Origin: SHLQ01 sp964562985 | GTDB lineage: Bacteria; Actinomycetota; Acidimicrobiia; Acidimicrobiales; SHLQ01 | Direction: 5' to 3' | Length of the DNA: 23,123 bases | Assembly (NCBI GenBank): GCA_964562985.1 | Contig: CAZLWE010000054.1 | Span: forward strand, 1-23,123 | The notes under the pieces: generated by a model | Told to the model about the DNA's origin: nothing | Seen by the model: only the letters and a program-made list of their open reading frames with translations | The model's database searches: none | Part shown: positions 1 through 6,624 of the stretch, one piece after another | Layout: every line of letters starts with the position of its first letter | Position numbering within the stretch: position 1 is the stretch's first letter | Made by a program: the position numbers and the translations under genes

Positions 1-227
1 CGCCTTCGGCTCGGTGTGCTCTGCGGATTCCGGTCTCTACGGCGGAGCGGCTCCGACTGTTCTCCCGGGCTTCGCCCTCCAGCTGTCGCAATCCGGCCCT
101 GGCGGGCCTCGATGCTCCGCTGCTGGCCGGAGGCCGCGTCCGCTCCCACCGGCTTCGCAGCTGGGAGCTACCCGTGCTTCTGTAGGTCTTGGATATACCT
201 AGTGAGCAACCGGATAGTGGAACAGCT
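1..227. other. Non-coding, hairpin-rich GC segment at window edge
   Basis: No convincing gene lies here. The stretch holds a run of small perfect inverted repeats with 1-4 nt loops: GCC-TTC-GGC near 2-10, CGGAGC-G-GCTCCG at 43-55, GGGC-TTC-GCCC at 67-77, GGCCC-TGGC-GGGCC at 95-108, GGCC-GGA-GGCC near 125-135 and AGCT-GGG-AGCT near 158-170. It sits just downstream of the stop of the minus-strand metalloprotease homologue, so it could hold a terminator, a REP-like repeat cluster or part of a structured RNA. No T-tract marks a classical terminator. The short reading frames here look like chance. Confidence 0.35.
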
Positions 228-1547
228 CTATTCTTCCTCTTCGCCGGTGTTCTCGAGGAACTCGTCTAGGGCGGCGAGTTCGGCGGGGTCGATTTCTACT
301 TCGAAGTCGATGCCCATACGAGAGAGCCACAGGCCGGGTGCGCCGATCTCGTTGGGCGTTGGAAGCGACTCGACGTCGCTCCAGAGACGGGCGAGCCCGT
401 CGTCGCCAGCTCGCTCGTGGACGCCGTCAACAAACGCGGCGCCACGGTCATAGAGCTCCTGGTCGAGTTCGAGGCCGAGCAGCTTTTCCACAAACCGGTC
501 TGATTGCGATGCGGTCACCCGACGTCGTCGTAGGGCTTCGGTGATCTGTGAATAGCTGGGGATGAGCGAGGTACCCACTCGATCCATGATGTGGTCGACG
601 TATCCGACGATCGGGGCCATCAGCGTCGCGATCTCGGGAAGGATGGCCAGCTGTTGTTCTGAACGCATCGAGAGCAGCATCTCGGTCGGGTCGCCGAACA
701 TTCCTTGGATTTGTTGCTGGATCGCGGCAAAGTCGCCAGAAGATGTGTCGATCTCGCCGAACGACTCCGCAATAGAGGCCGGGTTGTTGTCGAACGCGCT
801 CGTGTAGCGGCCGATGAGCTCGGCGATGCGCGTCGCCACATGGGGGATCGAGAGCACCGCGTGAAAGGTCACTTCGCTGAGGGCAATCCACAGCTTCAGG
901 GCCTCGGCATCGAGGCTCCACTCTTCGCCAAGCTCGTTGAGGTTCGCGGCCACCACGAGGATCTCGTCGGTGCCAGAACGTGGAAGGGGCAAGTCGTAGG
1001 TGCCGAGCGCTCGAGCGCCGAGATGGCCCACCATCGAACCCGATGTCATGTTGATCATCATCGGCCGCATGCTGGCCATCATCTGCTGGAACATGGCCAT
1101 CTGCGGGTCACCACCAGATTCAACGCCCAGGTCAGGGGGAGACATGGACTCCGCCAACCGCTCGAGGAGCGGCTGGTAGGCCTGCATCGACTTACGAACC
1201 CAGTCGGACTTCGTGACCGCCGAAATGGTCAACGGGCCCGAGGAAGACGTTCGCAAGCCCGTGGCCTCGCCAACTTGGAGCTCGGCGACACGCACCAATT
1301 GCTCCAGGGCCATGCGTTCGACCGGGTCGACGTTGTTCTCGGGTTTCCCGCCCGTTGCGACCGAAATTGCAATCTGGGTGGCTTGGTCGAGTCCGCCTCC
1401 TCCCATGCCCCCAAACAGCTGCATGAAGTTGCTCAGCATCGCCTGAGGGTCGCCTCCTGCGCCAGCGCCGCCGAACAGGCTGGCAAAGTCGAACCCTTCT
1501 GGAAGGTCGTCGTCATCGAATGGACCGGAATCACTCACACCGTGCAT
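228..1547 (-). CDS. DUF2342 (Zincin_2) metalloprotease-family protein, likely inactive
   Basis: The protein is about 439 residues and belongs by overall pattern to the actinobacterial zinc-dependent metalloprotease/DUF2342 family. An acidic, Gly-rich N-terminus (DDDDLPEGFDFASLFGGAG) is followed by a helical domain. The family normally carries HExxH in a helix reading roughly LW-x-ALHE-xx-H. Here that segment reads ALSEVTFHAV, so both zinc-ligand histidines are replaced (Ser and Phe) while the Glu is kept. No signal peptide or membrane helix is seen, so it is probably cytoplasmic. The C-terminus is very acidic (ENTGEEEE). The start is uncertain: ATG at 1547 is used, a GTG at 1538 is also possible, and neither has a clear Shine-Dalgarno. 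It is divergent from the SDR-fold gene, 53-59 bp away. The family is fairly sure, loss of protease activity is inferred, and the cellular role is unknown. Confidence 0.75.
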   Translation of the reverse strand: MHGVSDSGPFDDDDLPEGFDFASLFGGAGAGGDPQAMLSNFMQLFGGMGGGGLDQATQIAISVATGGKPENNVDPVERMALEQLVRVAELQVGEATGLRTSSSGPLTISAVTKSDWVRKSMQAYQPLLERLAESMSPPDLGVESGGDPQMAMFQQMMASMRPMMINMTSGSMVGHLGARALGTYDLPLPRSGTDEILVVAANLNELGEEWSLDAEALKLWIALSEVTFHAVLSIPHVATRIAELIGRYTSAFDNNPASIAESFGEIDTSSGDFAAIQQQIQGMFGDPTEMLLSMRSEQQLAILPEIATLMAPIVGYVDHIMDRVGTSLIPSYSQITEALRRRRVTASQSDRFVEKLLGLELDQELYDRGAAFVDGVHERAGDDGLARLWSDVESLPTPNEIGAPGLWLSRMGIDFEVEIDPAELAALDEFLENTGEEEE

Positions 1548-1577
1548 GGTAGAGCAATGCAACAACGGCCGGACCGG

Positions 1578-1583
1578 TACGAT
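1578..1583 (+). promoter_or_regulatory. Candidate -10 box TACGAT for the SDR-fold gene
   Basis: TACGAT fits the actinobacterial TANNNT -10 pattern. It lies just ahead of a GGAGGG ribosome binding site at 1591-1596 and the start codon at 1607. No good -35 is visible. The same hexamer lies in the same relation to the moaE ribosome binding site. Confidence 0.35.
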
Positions 1584-1606
1584 TCCCATCGGAGGGCAAA
1601 TTGGCG

Positions 1607-2641
1607 ATGAGGGTAGTCGTAACGGGCGCGAGCGGCGCCGTTGGCCGACACGTCGCCGACCGTCTGAAGGGCCGAGGCAACATCGAAGTAGTGGCCCTCG
1701 ACCGCACCGCATCGGACGGTGTGACGCAATTTGAGTTGCTTACCGACAACCTGACCGAGCATCTCCAAGCCGGTGACTCACTCGTGCATCTCGCCGCCAC
1801 GCCGGCCGGCTTCGCCGGTGATGGAGGAGCGGCCAAGGCCGACCGTGCACTCGCCAAACGGGTCCTTGACGCGGCACGGACCGCTGGCGTAGATCACGTG
1901 CTACTCGCATCGTCGTCGATGGTGTACGGCGCCTGGCCCGATAACCCGGTTCCCTTGACCGAGTCGGCCGTCGTTCGCCCAAACCCCGAGTTTCGTTTCG
2001 CGGTGGTTCGAGGTGAGATTGAAACGTTGGGCGAACAGTGGGTCGAAGAGACCGGCGGCGCGCTCACGATCGTGCGACCGGCGACCACGCTGGCACGGGG
2101 TCGAGAGAACGGTCTCGCGCTGCTGCTGCGAAACTCTGCGGCGTTACGCAACCGAGATGGCGACGCTCCAGCACAGTTCCTTCACGCGGAAGACTTCGCT
2201 GCAGCCGTGGAGCTGCTCGTCGCCGAACGCCACGCAGGGATCTTCAACGTGGCTCCCAACGGATGGTTGCGAGTTGCCGAGGTCAACGCGTTGCGGGGGG
2301 TGCCCGAAACTCCGCTTCGAGTGCCTGCGCCGGTAATTACCGCGGTCTCCGATGCCCGCCGGCGTCTGGGAGCGGCGACGCACCCCGGGTTGACGCCGTA
2401 CCTGCAGCATCCATGGGTCGTTGCGAACGACAAACTCAAGGCACTGGGGTGGGAGCCAGAGTTCACTAACGAAGAGGCCTATGTCGCGGGCTACCAGCCG
2501 AGCCGATTCGACGGTGTGAATGCCAAGCGACGACAGGAACTCGCCCTCGGTGCCGCAGGTGCCGCCGTTGCGGCTGGCGCGGTAGGACTCGCAGGCGCTG
2601 TTTCGTGGGTTGTTCGCCGAAGTCGAGGACGTTCTTCCTAG
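1607..2641 (+). CDS. Tail-anchored SDR-fold NAD(P)-binding protein (epimerase/dehydratase family)
   Basis: The 344-residue protein opens with a Rossmann nucleotide-binding motif (VVVTGASGAVGRH, residues 3-15) and has the SSSMVYG strand typical of extended SDRs at 102-108. The second half of the usual YxxxK catalytic pair is altered: the aligned stretch is F131-AVV-R135, so catalysis of the normal type is doubtful although NAD binding is likely. After about residue 313 comes a hydrophobic Ala/Gly/Val segment (to 336) and a basic end (RRSRGRSS), which suggests a C-terminal membrane anchor with the enzyme domain in the cytoplasm. GGAGGG at 1591 lies 10 nt before ATG 1607; an in-frame TTG at 1601 is an alternative. 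The gene converges on the HtrA-like gene, and the two stop codons overlap in the sequence CTAG. The substrate is unknown. Confidence 0.8.
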   Translation: MRVVVTGASGAVGRHVADRLKGRGNIEVVALDRTASDGVTQFELLTDNLTEHLQAGDSLVHLAATPAGFAGDGGAAKADRALAKRVLDAARTAGVDHVLLASSSMVYGAWPDNPVPLTESAVVRPNPEFRFAVVRGEIETLGEQWVEETGGALTIVRPATTLARGRENGLALLLRNSAALRNRDGDAPAQFLHAEDFAAAVELLVAERHAGIFNVAPNGWLRVAEVNALRGVPETPLRVPAPVITAVSDARRRLGAATHPGLTPYLQHPWVVANDKLKALGWEPEFTNEEAYVAGYQPSRFDGVNAKRRQELALGAAGAAVAAGAVGLAGAVSWVVRRSRGRSS

Positions 2642-3861
2642 GAAGTGCGGGCGCCGACCGTCAGCGTCGTCGTGAATGTTTCACCGCTCAGGTCCGGCTC
2701 GCTGGTACCGCTGCGTTCCTCGGGGATGTCCACCCGGGAGTAACGCACCTCGACCAAGTCGCCCGGTTCGAGCGATCCGAGATGCAGTTGCAGGTCGAGT
2801 GGATCGAGGATGTTCGCATCGTCGATTCCCACGATGATGTCGCCGGAGAGCAGCCCACCCTTGGCCGCTGGGGTTTCGTCCCACACCCGAGAGAGCAGAA
2901 CGCCGCCGAGCAGATCGCGCTGCGATTTCATGCCCTCACTGAGATCGCCCATCTCGACGCCCAGCCAGGCTCGATGAGTGACGACGCCGTTGTTGATCAG
3001 TTGCTGAGCGACCTCTCGCGCGACGTCGATCGGGATGGCGAAGTGTCCGCCCCCTCTCGCTTCGACGGTCATCGCGACAATGCCGCCGTTCTCATCGACG
3101 ACAGCGGCCCCAGCCCACGGATCGCCGAGGTCGTTCGACAAGCGGAACAATCCGGACAGAAGATTGCCGTTACGTGCCGGGGCGACCTGATCGTCTCCGA
3201 GCACGTCGACCGCACGTGCGCTCGCGCTTCCGTTCTCCGCCGTTTGGGCGAGCGCAACCAGACGATCGCGCACAGCAATGTTGCGGGCGGTGGAATAGGT
3301 CGGTGGTTCGAGACCGGTCGAGTTGATCTTGAGTACGGCCACGCCGGACACGGGGTCAGAGCCGAGGATCTGCGCGGGTGTCGTTGGGCTTCCGTCGCTG
3401 AGCGATACCCCTATCTCCTCGACGCCCTCAAGAGCGTGGGCCGAAGTGATGAGATAGCCGCTGGTGTCGAGCCGGACTGCCTGAGCGTGTTCGTGGCGCG
3501 GATTGCCACCGAGTGCCAGGCCCACCACCGAATCGCGGTTCAACTGCGCGACCTCGTTTGCCCAATCGTCAAAGCTCAACGGACCAGCTTCGGGGGTCTC
3601 GGGTGCTGCGATCTCCTGGATGGTCGTTTCCTCGATCGGCGCCGGTGCTTCGTCCTGAACCAACCAGATCATCCCGACGAACGCGCCGCCGGCAATAAAC
3701 GACATCAGCATGGACGGCCAACGGGTACCACCGGCGCGACGGGCGGCTAGGTTTGCCTCCGCTTGTGCTGCCCCGCGTTCGGCTGGGTGGCGCCACAGGC
3801 GATCTTGCGCATGCGGCAGCTCATCCCCTGCGGGGTCGAAGTCTTCGGGTGGTCCCTCCAC
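2638..3861 (-). CDS. Membrane-anchored HtrA-like (S1C) protein with PDZ domain, catalytic residues degenerate
   Basis: Taken from the GTG at 3861, the protein has 407 residues. A cytoplasmic tail with the motif DRLWRHPAE (20-28) is followed by one transmembrane helix (about 51-68), a chymotrypsin-fold domain (about 95-290) and a C-terminal PDZ domain (about 298-375, with GLLSGDIIVGID). HtrA proteases use a His-Asp-Ser triad. Here the His is present (ITSAHALEG, H142), but the Asp position reads Gly (SDPVSGVAVLKI, G173) and the GNSGGPLVD Ser motif reads PWAGAAVVD (Ala250 in place of Ser). It therefore looks like a secreted-side pseudoprotease or peptide-binding scaffold. The GTG start is chosen because homologues begin near this acidic/DRLWRHP region and because a TACTAT box lies 8 nt upstream, as in a leaderless transcript. 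Longer in-frame starts reach 3999 but would overlap moaE. Confidence 0.82.
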   Translation of the reverse strand: MEGPPEDFDPAGDELPHAQDRLWRHPAERGAAQAEANLAARRAGGTRWPSMLMSFIAGGAFVGMIWLVQDEAPAPIEETTIQEIAAPETPEAGPLSFDDWANEVAQLNRDSVVGLALGGNPRHEHAQAVRLDTSGYLITSAHALEGVEEIGVSLSDGSPTTPAQILGSDPVSGVAVLKINSTGLEPPTYSTARNIAVRDRLVALAQTAENGSASARAVDVLGDDQVAPARNGNLLSGLFRLSNDLGDPWAGAAVVDENGGIVAMTVEARGGGHFAIPIDVAREVAQQLINNGVVTHRAWLGVEMGDLSEGMKSQRDLLGGVLLSRVWDETPAAKGGLLSGDIIVGIDDANILDPLDLQLHLGSLEPGDLVEVRYSRVDIPEERSGTSEPDLSGETFTTTLTVGARTS

Positions 3862-3869
3862 GACTGGAT

Positions 3870-3875
3870 ATAGTA
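3870..3875 (-). promoter_or_regulatory. Candidate -10 box (TACTAT) for a leaderless HtrA-like transcript
   Basis: Read on the minus strand, TACTAT matches TANNNT and ends 8 nt before the GTG at 3861, with no Shine-Dalgarno between them. This is the spacing expected if transcription begins at the start codon. No clear -35 was identified. Confidence 0.45.
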
Positions 3876-3939
3876 TCGACCCGCGAGCCTCCGTTGGACG
3901 CGGGGTGGTCGCCGAATTCGTCCGAGCGCCCAAAGCGCG

Positions 3940-3945
3940 TACGAT
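3940..3945 (+). promoter_or_regulatory. Candidate -10 box TACGAT for moaE
   Basis: TACGAT lies 20 nt before the moaE start. GGAGG (3956-3960) follows, leaving a short leader. A weak -35-like TTCGTC sits 17 bp upstream (3917-3922). It serves the moaE/small protein/mreB run if these are one operon. Confidence 0.35.
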
Positions 3946-3965
3946 GGTGGGTCGTGGAGGAGTCG

Positions 3966-4448
3966 ATGCAAGGCCCAGAGTCAGACACGTGGCTGGCAAT
4001 CACCGAATCTGAGCCGCCTATCGATGCCGCCTATCGTTGGACGGTTCAACCCGATTGCGGTGCGGTGGTGCTTTTCAGTGGTACAGCACGTGACCACTCG
4101 AAAGGACGACCCGATGTTTCGATGCTCGCCTATGAGGCATACGAAGAGCATCTGATCGGGCGTTTCGATGGATTGGTGACCGAAATCCGTGACAAGTGGC
4201 CCCAGGTTCGTAGGGTGTGCATTATGCATCGGGTAGGAGAGGTCCCCATCGGGGAGTCGACCGTCGTAGTCGTCGCGGGGTCACCTCACCGAGATGTTGC
4301 CTTTGAGGCAGCTCGTTATGGGATCGACCGACTGAAGGCAACCGCTCCAATTTGGAAGCGCGAAGTGTGGTCGGAAGGCGAGAGTTGGGGCCTCGACGCT
4401 CGCGAGATCGATGACGTTGGACTACCCGCTCCAGAGGTTCCGCAGTGA
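3966..4448 (+). CDS. moaE: Molybdopterin synthase catalytic subunit MoaE
   Basis: MoaE, with MoaD as sulphur carrier, converts precursor Z (cPMP) to molybdopterin in the cytoplasm. The 160-residue length is normal. Family landmarks are present: the GAVVLFSGTARDHSKG segment (32-47), AYEAYEEH (55-62), HRVGEVPIGE (88-97) and the catalytic-lysine stretch DRLKATAPIWKRE (K124 and K131 match the essential lysines of the family). The start is set by GGAGG at 3956-3960, five bases before the ATG. No other molybdenum cofactor genes (moaA, moaC, moaD) are in the window, so it is a detached family member. Its last codons overlap the next gene at GTGA, suggesting coupled translation. Assignment is confident. 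Confidence 0.92.
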   Translation: MQGPESDTWLAITESEPPIDAAYRWTVQPDCGAVVLFSGTARDHSKGRPDVSMLAYEAYEEHLIGRFDGLVTEIRDKWPQVRRVCIMHRVGEVPIGESTVVVVAGSPHRDVAFEAARYGIDRLKATAPIWKREVWSEGESWGLDAREIDDVGLPAPEVPQ

Positions 4449-4822
4449 ACGAACCGGTGCTTTTCCTTCTTGGCGCAGTCGCGCTCTCTGCCCTCGGTGG
4501 ACTCATCGTGTGGGTTTTGAGTCGTCCCCGCCGAGAGAAGTTTGGCAACACCATCGATACGTTCAATCGTGATCTCAGCGCGCTGGCCCCACCGGGTAGA
4601 AACCAGTCGCGAAAGCGACGCCAGAAAAGGCCGTCGGACGCGCCGCCTGTTCGTCGGACGGCTCCGGGTCCGCGCTCGGCGCAGTCCACGCCGACGCAAC
4701 CGACGCCAGCTCGACGACCTCAGCCGAACGGACAGAACAACTCCAAGGCGCACCGACCCAACAAGGTCGTCCAAACCAGTCCGAGACCGCGCCCTGGTCC
4801 GCGTCCGCGACAGGGACAGTAG
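4445..4822 (+). CDS. Small single-pass membrane protein with basic Pro/Gln/Arg-rich tail
   Basis: This 125-residue protein has an N-terminal hydrophobic helix (about residues 5-24) followed by a low-complexity, strongly basic tail rich in Arg, Pro, Gln and Ser, which by the positive-inside rule would be cytoplasmic. Nothing resembling an enzyme motif is seen and no family is recognised. GTG at 4445 overlaps the moaE stop and the ORF ends seven bases before mreB, so it is probably translated with both. Its position directly ahead of a cytoskeletal gene raises the possibility of a membrane-side partner for MreB or nucleic acid, but that is only inference. The biased composition could also reflect weakly constrained sequence. 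Confidence 0.65.
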   Translation: MNEPVLFLLGAVALSALGGLIVWVLSRPRREKFGNTIDTFNRDLSALAPPGRNQSRKRRQKRPSDAPPVRRTAPGPRSAQSTPTQPTPARRPQPNGQNNSKAHRPNKVVQTSPRPRPGPRPRQGQ

Positions 4823-4828
4823 TAACCA

Positions 4829-5833
4829 ATGGCACGCGACCTCGCGATCGATCTCGGAACGGCGAACACGTTGGTGTACGCCCGCGGCGAGGGCATCGTC
4901 CTTAACGAACCGACGGTGATCGCCCTCAACTCACAAACCAACGACGTGTTGGCAATCGGTGCCGAAGCCTGGCAGATGATCGGGCGAACGCCGAGCCATA
5001 TCGTTGCGGTTCGGCCGCTCCGCAAGGGTGCGATCACCGACTTCGACGTCACACAGCGCATGATTCGCCTTGTGCTCGAACGCGTTGGCGTCAGCCGCTT
5101 CAACCGCCCGCGCGTCGTCATCTGCGTGCCATCTGCGATCACCGCAGTCGAACGACGCGCTGTCACCGAGGCGGCTCGGCGAGCCGGGGCGAGCGATGCG
5201 CAGCTCATCGAGCAGCCAGTTGCTGCCGCTATCGGAGCGAATCTTCCGATCAACGAACCGCTCGGCAACATGGTCGTCGACGTCGGTGGCGGTACGTCGG
5301 AGTCTGCAATCTTGTCGCTTGGAGGCGTCGTGGCCTTAGAGGCCATCCGGGTCGGATCGTTCGATATCGACGCTGCGATTCAGGCCTTTGTCCGTCGCGA
5401 GTACGGCATTGCCATCGGCGAGCGAACCGCGGAGGACATCAAGCTGACCATCGGTTCTGCCGCGCCAACGCCCAACGAGGTGCGTGCGGAGGTTCGTGGT
5501 CGAGAACTGATGAGCGGACTGCCCAAGACCATCGTTCTCACACCGGAGGAGATTCGTAGCGCCATCGATGAGCCGGTCAGCGCCATCGTCGACTCGGTGC
5601 TCTCCTGCATATCCCAGGCACCACCAGAGCTTTCCCAGGATCTCATCGTGCAAGGAATCCACCTCGTCGGTGGCGGTGGCATGTTGCGCGGACTCGACCT
5701 TCGTCTCTCCGACGAGACAAAGGTGAACGTCCGTCAGGTCGAGACACCTCTCGAGTGTGTCGTGCACGGCGCGGGTCGCTGCATCGAATCTTTCGAAGCG
5801 CTCAAGGCGATGTTCCTCGGAGGGCAGCGCTAA
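4829..5833 (+). CDS. mreB: Rod-shape determining protein MreB (bacterial actin)
   Basis: MreB is an ATP-binding actin homologue that forms filaments under the inner membrane and guides cell-wall elongation. The 334-residue protein has the actin-fold signatures in order: phosphate 1 (IDLGTANTLVY, about 7-17), a family segment RPLRKGAITDFD, phosphate 2 (VVDVGGGTSESAILSLGG) and the adenosine motif (VGGGGMLRGLD). Length is normal for MreB. mreC, mreD, the rodA/pbp genes and minCD, often linked to mreB, are absent here, so this may be a stand-alone or secondary MreB. The ATG at 4829 follows a weak AGGGACAG. Its stop TAA overlaps the likely initiation codon of the next gene. Confidence 0.93.
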   Translation: MARDLAIDLGTANTLVYARGEGIVLNEPTVIALNSQTNDVLAIGAEAWQMIGRTPSHIVAVRPLRKGAITDFDVTQRMIRLVLERVGVSRFNRPRVVICVPSAITAVERRAVTEAARRAGASDAQLIEQPVAAAIGANLPINEPLGNMVVDVGGGTSESAILSLGGVVALEAIRVGSFDIDAAIQAFVRREYGIAIGERTAEDIKLTIGSAAPTPNEVRAEVRGRELMSGLPKTIVLTPEEIRSAIDEPVSAIVDSVLSCISQAPPELSQDLIVQGIHLVGGGGMLRGLDLRLSDETKVNVRQVETPLECVVHGAGRCIESFEALKAMFLGGQR

Positions 5834-6237
5834 TCGTCCGTGGGCACTGCTTGTGCGGGCAGGTGACCTTCACGGTCGTCGGCACCATGCGTCCGGTCCT
5901 GCACTGTCATTGCGATCCCTGTCGACGCGCTACAGGCAACTTCGTAGCGGCTAGTGGCTGCGCGACCGATGACTTGGCGATCGACGACCCCAATACGCTC
6001 CTTGCCTGGCACGAACAAGAGCACAGCCGCTACGGCTTTTGTTCAGGCTGCGGTTCACACATGTTCTGGCAAGGGAAGGAACACCTCGATCGCATAAGCG
6101 TGCAGGTAGGAGTGCTCGACGACACCGCCGGGCTCGAACTCGCTGGCGTCTGGTTCGTCGATGATGCCCAAGGGCATCACACCCTCAGCGATACCGTTCC
6201 GCACTTCACTGGCAACGGCGACGGTCCGACCAACTAG
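5833..6237 (+). CDS. GFA/CENP-V-fold zinc protein, apparent ATC start
   Basis: The protein belongs to the glutathione-dependent formaldehyde-activating (GFA) family, small beta-tent zinc proteins of mostly unknown substrate. All zinc-ligand cysteine groups are visible: GHCLCG (5-9), HCHCDPC (24-30) and CSGC (70-73). The natural N-terminus (I/M-VRGHCLCG) places initiation at ATC 5833-5835, eight bases after GGAGGG (5819-5824), with TAATC where a TAATG stop-start overlap with mreB would be expected. The only canonical in-frame upstream start is GTG 5755, deep inside mreB, and the next downstream TTG (5851) would remove the first cysteine. A rare start, a recent mutation or a base error are all possible. 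It ends three bases before the convergent VOC gene. Confidence 0.82.
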   Translation: MVRGHCLCGQVTFTVVGTMRPVLHCHCDPCRRATGNFVAASGCATDDLAIDDPNTLLAWHEQEHSRYGFCSGCGSHMFWQGKEHLDRISVQVGVLDDTAGLELAGVWFVDDAQGHHTLSDTVPHFTGNGDGPTN

Positions 6238-6240
6238 GCG

Positions 6241-6606
6241 TTACAAACGCTTCGCGAACGAGACCTCGTGGCCGTCAGGGTCGTTGATGTGGAAGTACCG
6301 CTCACCCCACGGAGCATCCTTTGGTGGGCCATGTGGTGTGCACGATTCGGGCAATCGCTGTGCCGCAACGGCGGCCGTGATCGTCTCGTGGACCTGATCG
6401 GGGTCGACGACGTGGATGATGAAGCGGCCCCAGAACTCGATCGGCTCGGGGTGCACGAAGAGGTTGAGGAACGTACTCTCAAGCTCCAATGTTGTGAACG
6501 GTGCATCGGCGCCGCCGTAGGCGACCGGGAGACCTAACGTGTCGGCGTAGAAACCGAGTGCGGCCGACATGTCCGCAACGGCGAGGGTGACGGCATTGAT
6601 CTCCAT
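6241..6606 (-). CDS. VOC-superfamily (glyoxalase/dioxygenase-like) protein
   Basis: This 121-residue protein has the two beta-alpha-beta-beta-beta units of the vicinal oxygen chelate fold: MEINAVTLAVADMSAALGFY at the N-terminus and a C-terminal FHINDPDGHEVSFAKRL. The position that in glyoxalases often holds a first-strand His is Asn/Ala-Val here, so the metal site may be incomplete. A small-molecule binding or isomerase/lyase role is possible but no substrate can be named. The start at 6606 was chosen because the fold begins there; longer in-frame starts to 6792 would run through hemB. No Shine-Dalgarno precedes it. It is divergent from hemB with an 18-bp gap. Confidence 0.8.
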   Translation of the reverse strand: MEINAVTLAVADMSAALGFYADTLGLPVAYGGADAPFTTLELESTFLNLFVHPEPIEFWGRFIIHVVDPDQVHETITAAVAAQRLPESCTPHGPPKDAPWGERYFHINDPDGHEVSFAKRL

Positions 6607-6624
6607 CGCCGTAGTATTCCAGCT
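6607..6624. promoter_or_regulatory. 18-bp divergent promoter between VOC gene and hemB, likely leaderless
   Basis: TAGTAT at 6612-6617 fits TANNNT and ends 7 nt before the hemB ATG, with a weak TGACGG (-35-like) 18 bp upstream at 6588-6593. On the other strand the same bases read AATACT and end 6 nt before the VOC ATG. Neither gene has room for a leader or a Shine-Dalgarno. The plus-strand box is the better one. Confidence 0.5.

Noticed and set aside
705..1610. 301-codon plus-strand open frame opposite the metalloprotease homologue
   Set aside because: It is a high-GC antisense shadow: Arg/His/Gly-rich composition, no recognisable domain, and the opposite strand has clear family sequence.
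2605..3750. 381-codon plus-strand open frame opposite the HtrA-like gene
   Set aside because: Antisense shadow; the minus-strand frame has PDZ and protease-fold sequence.
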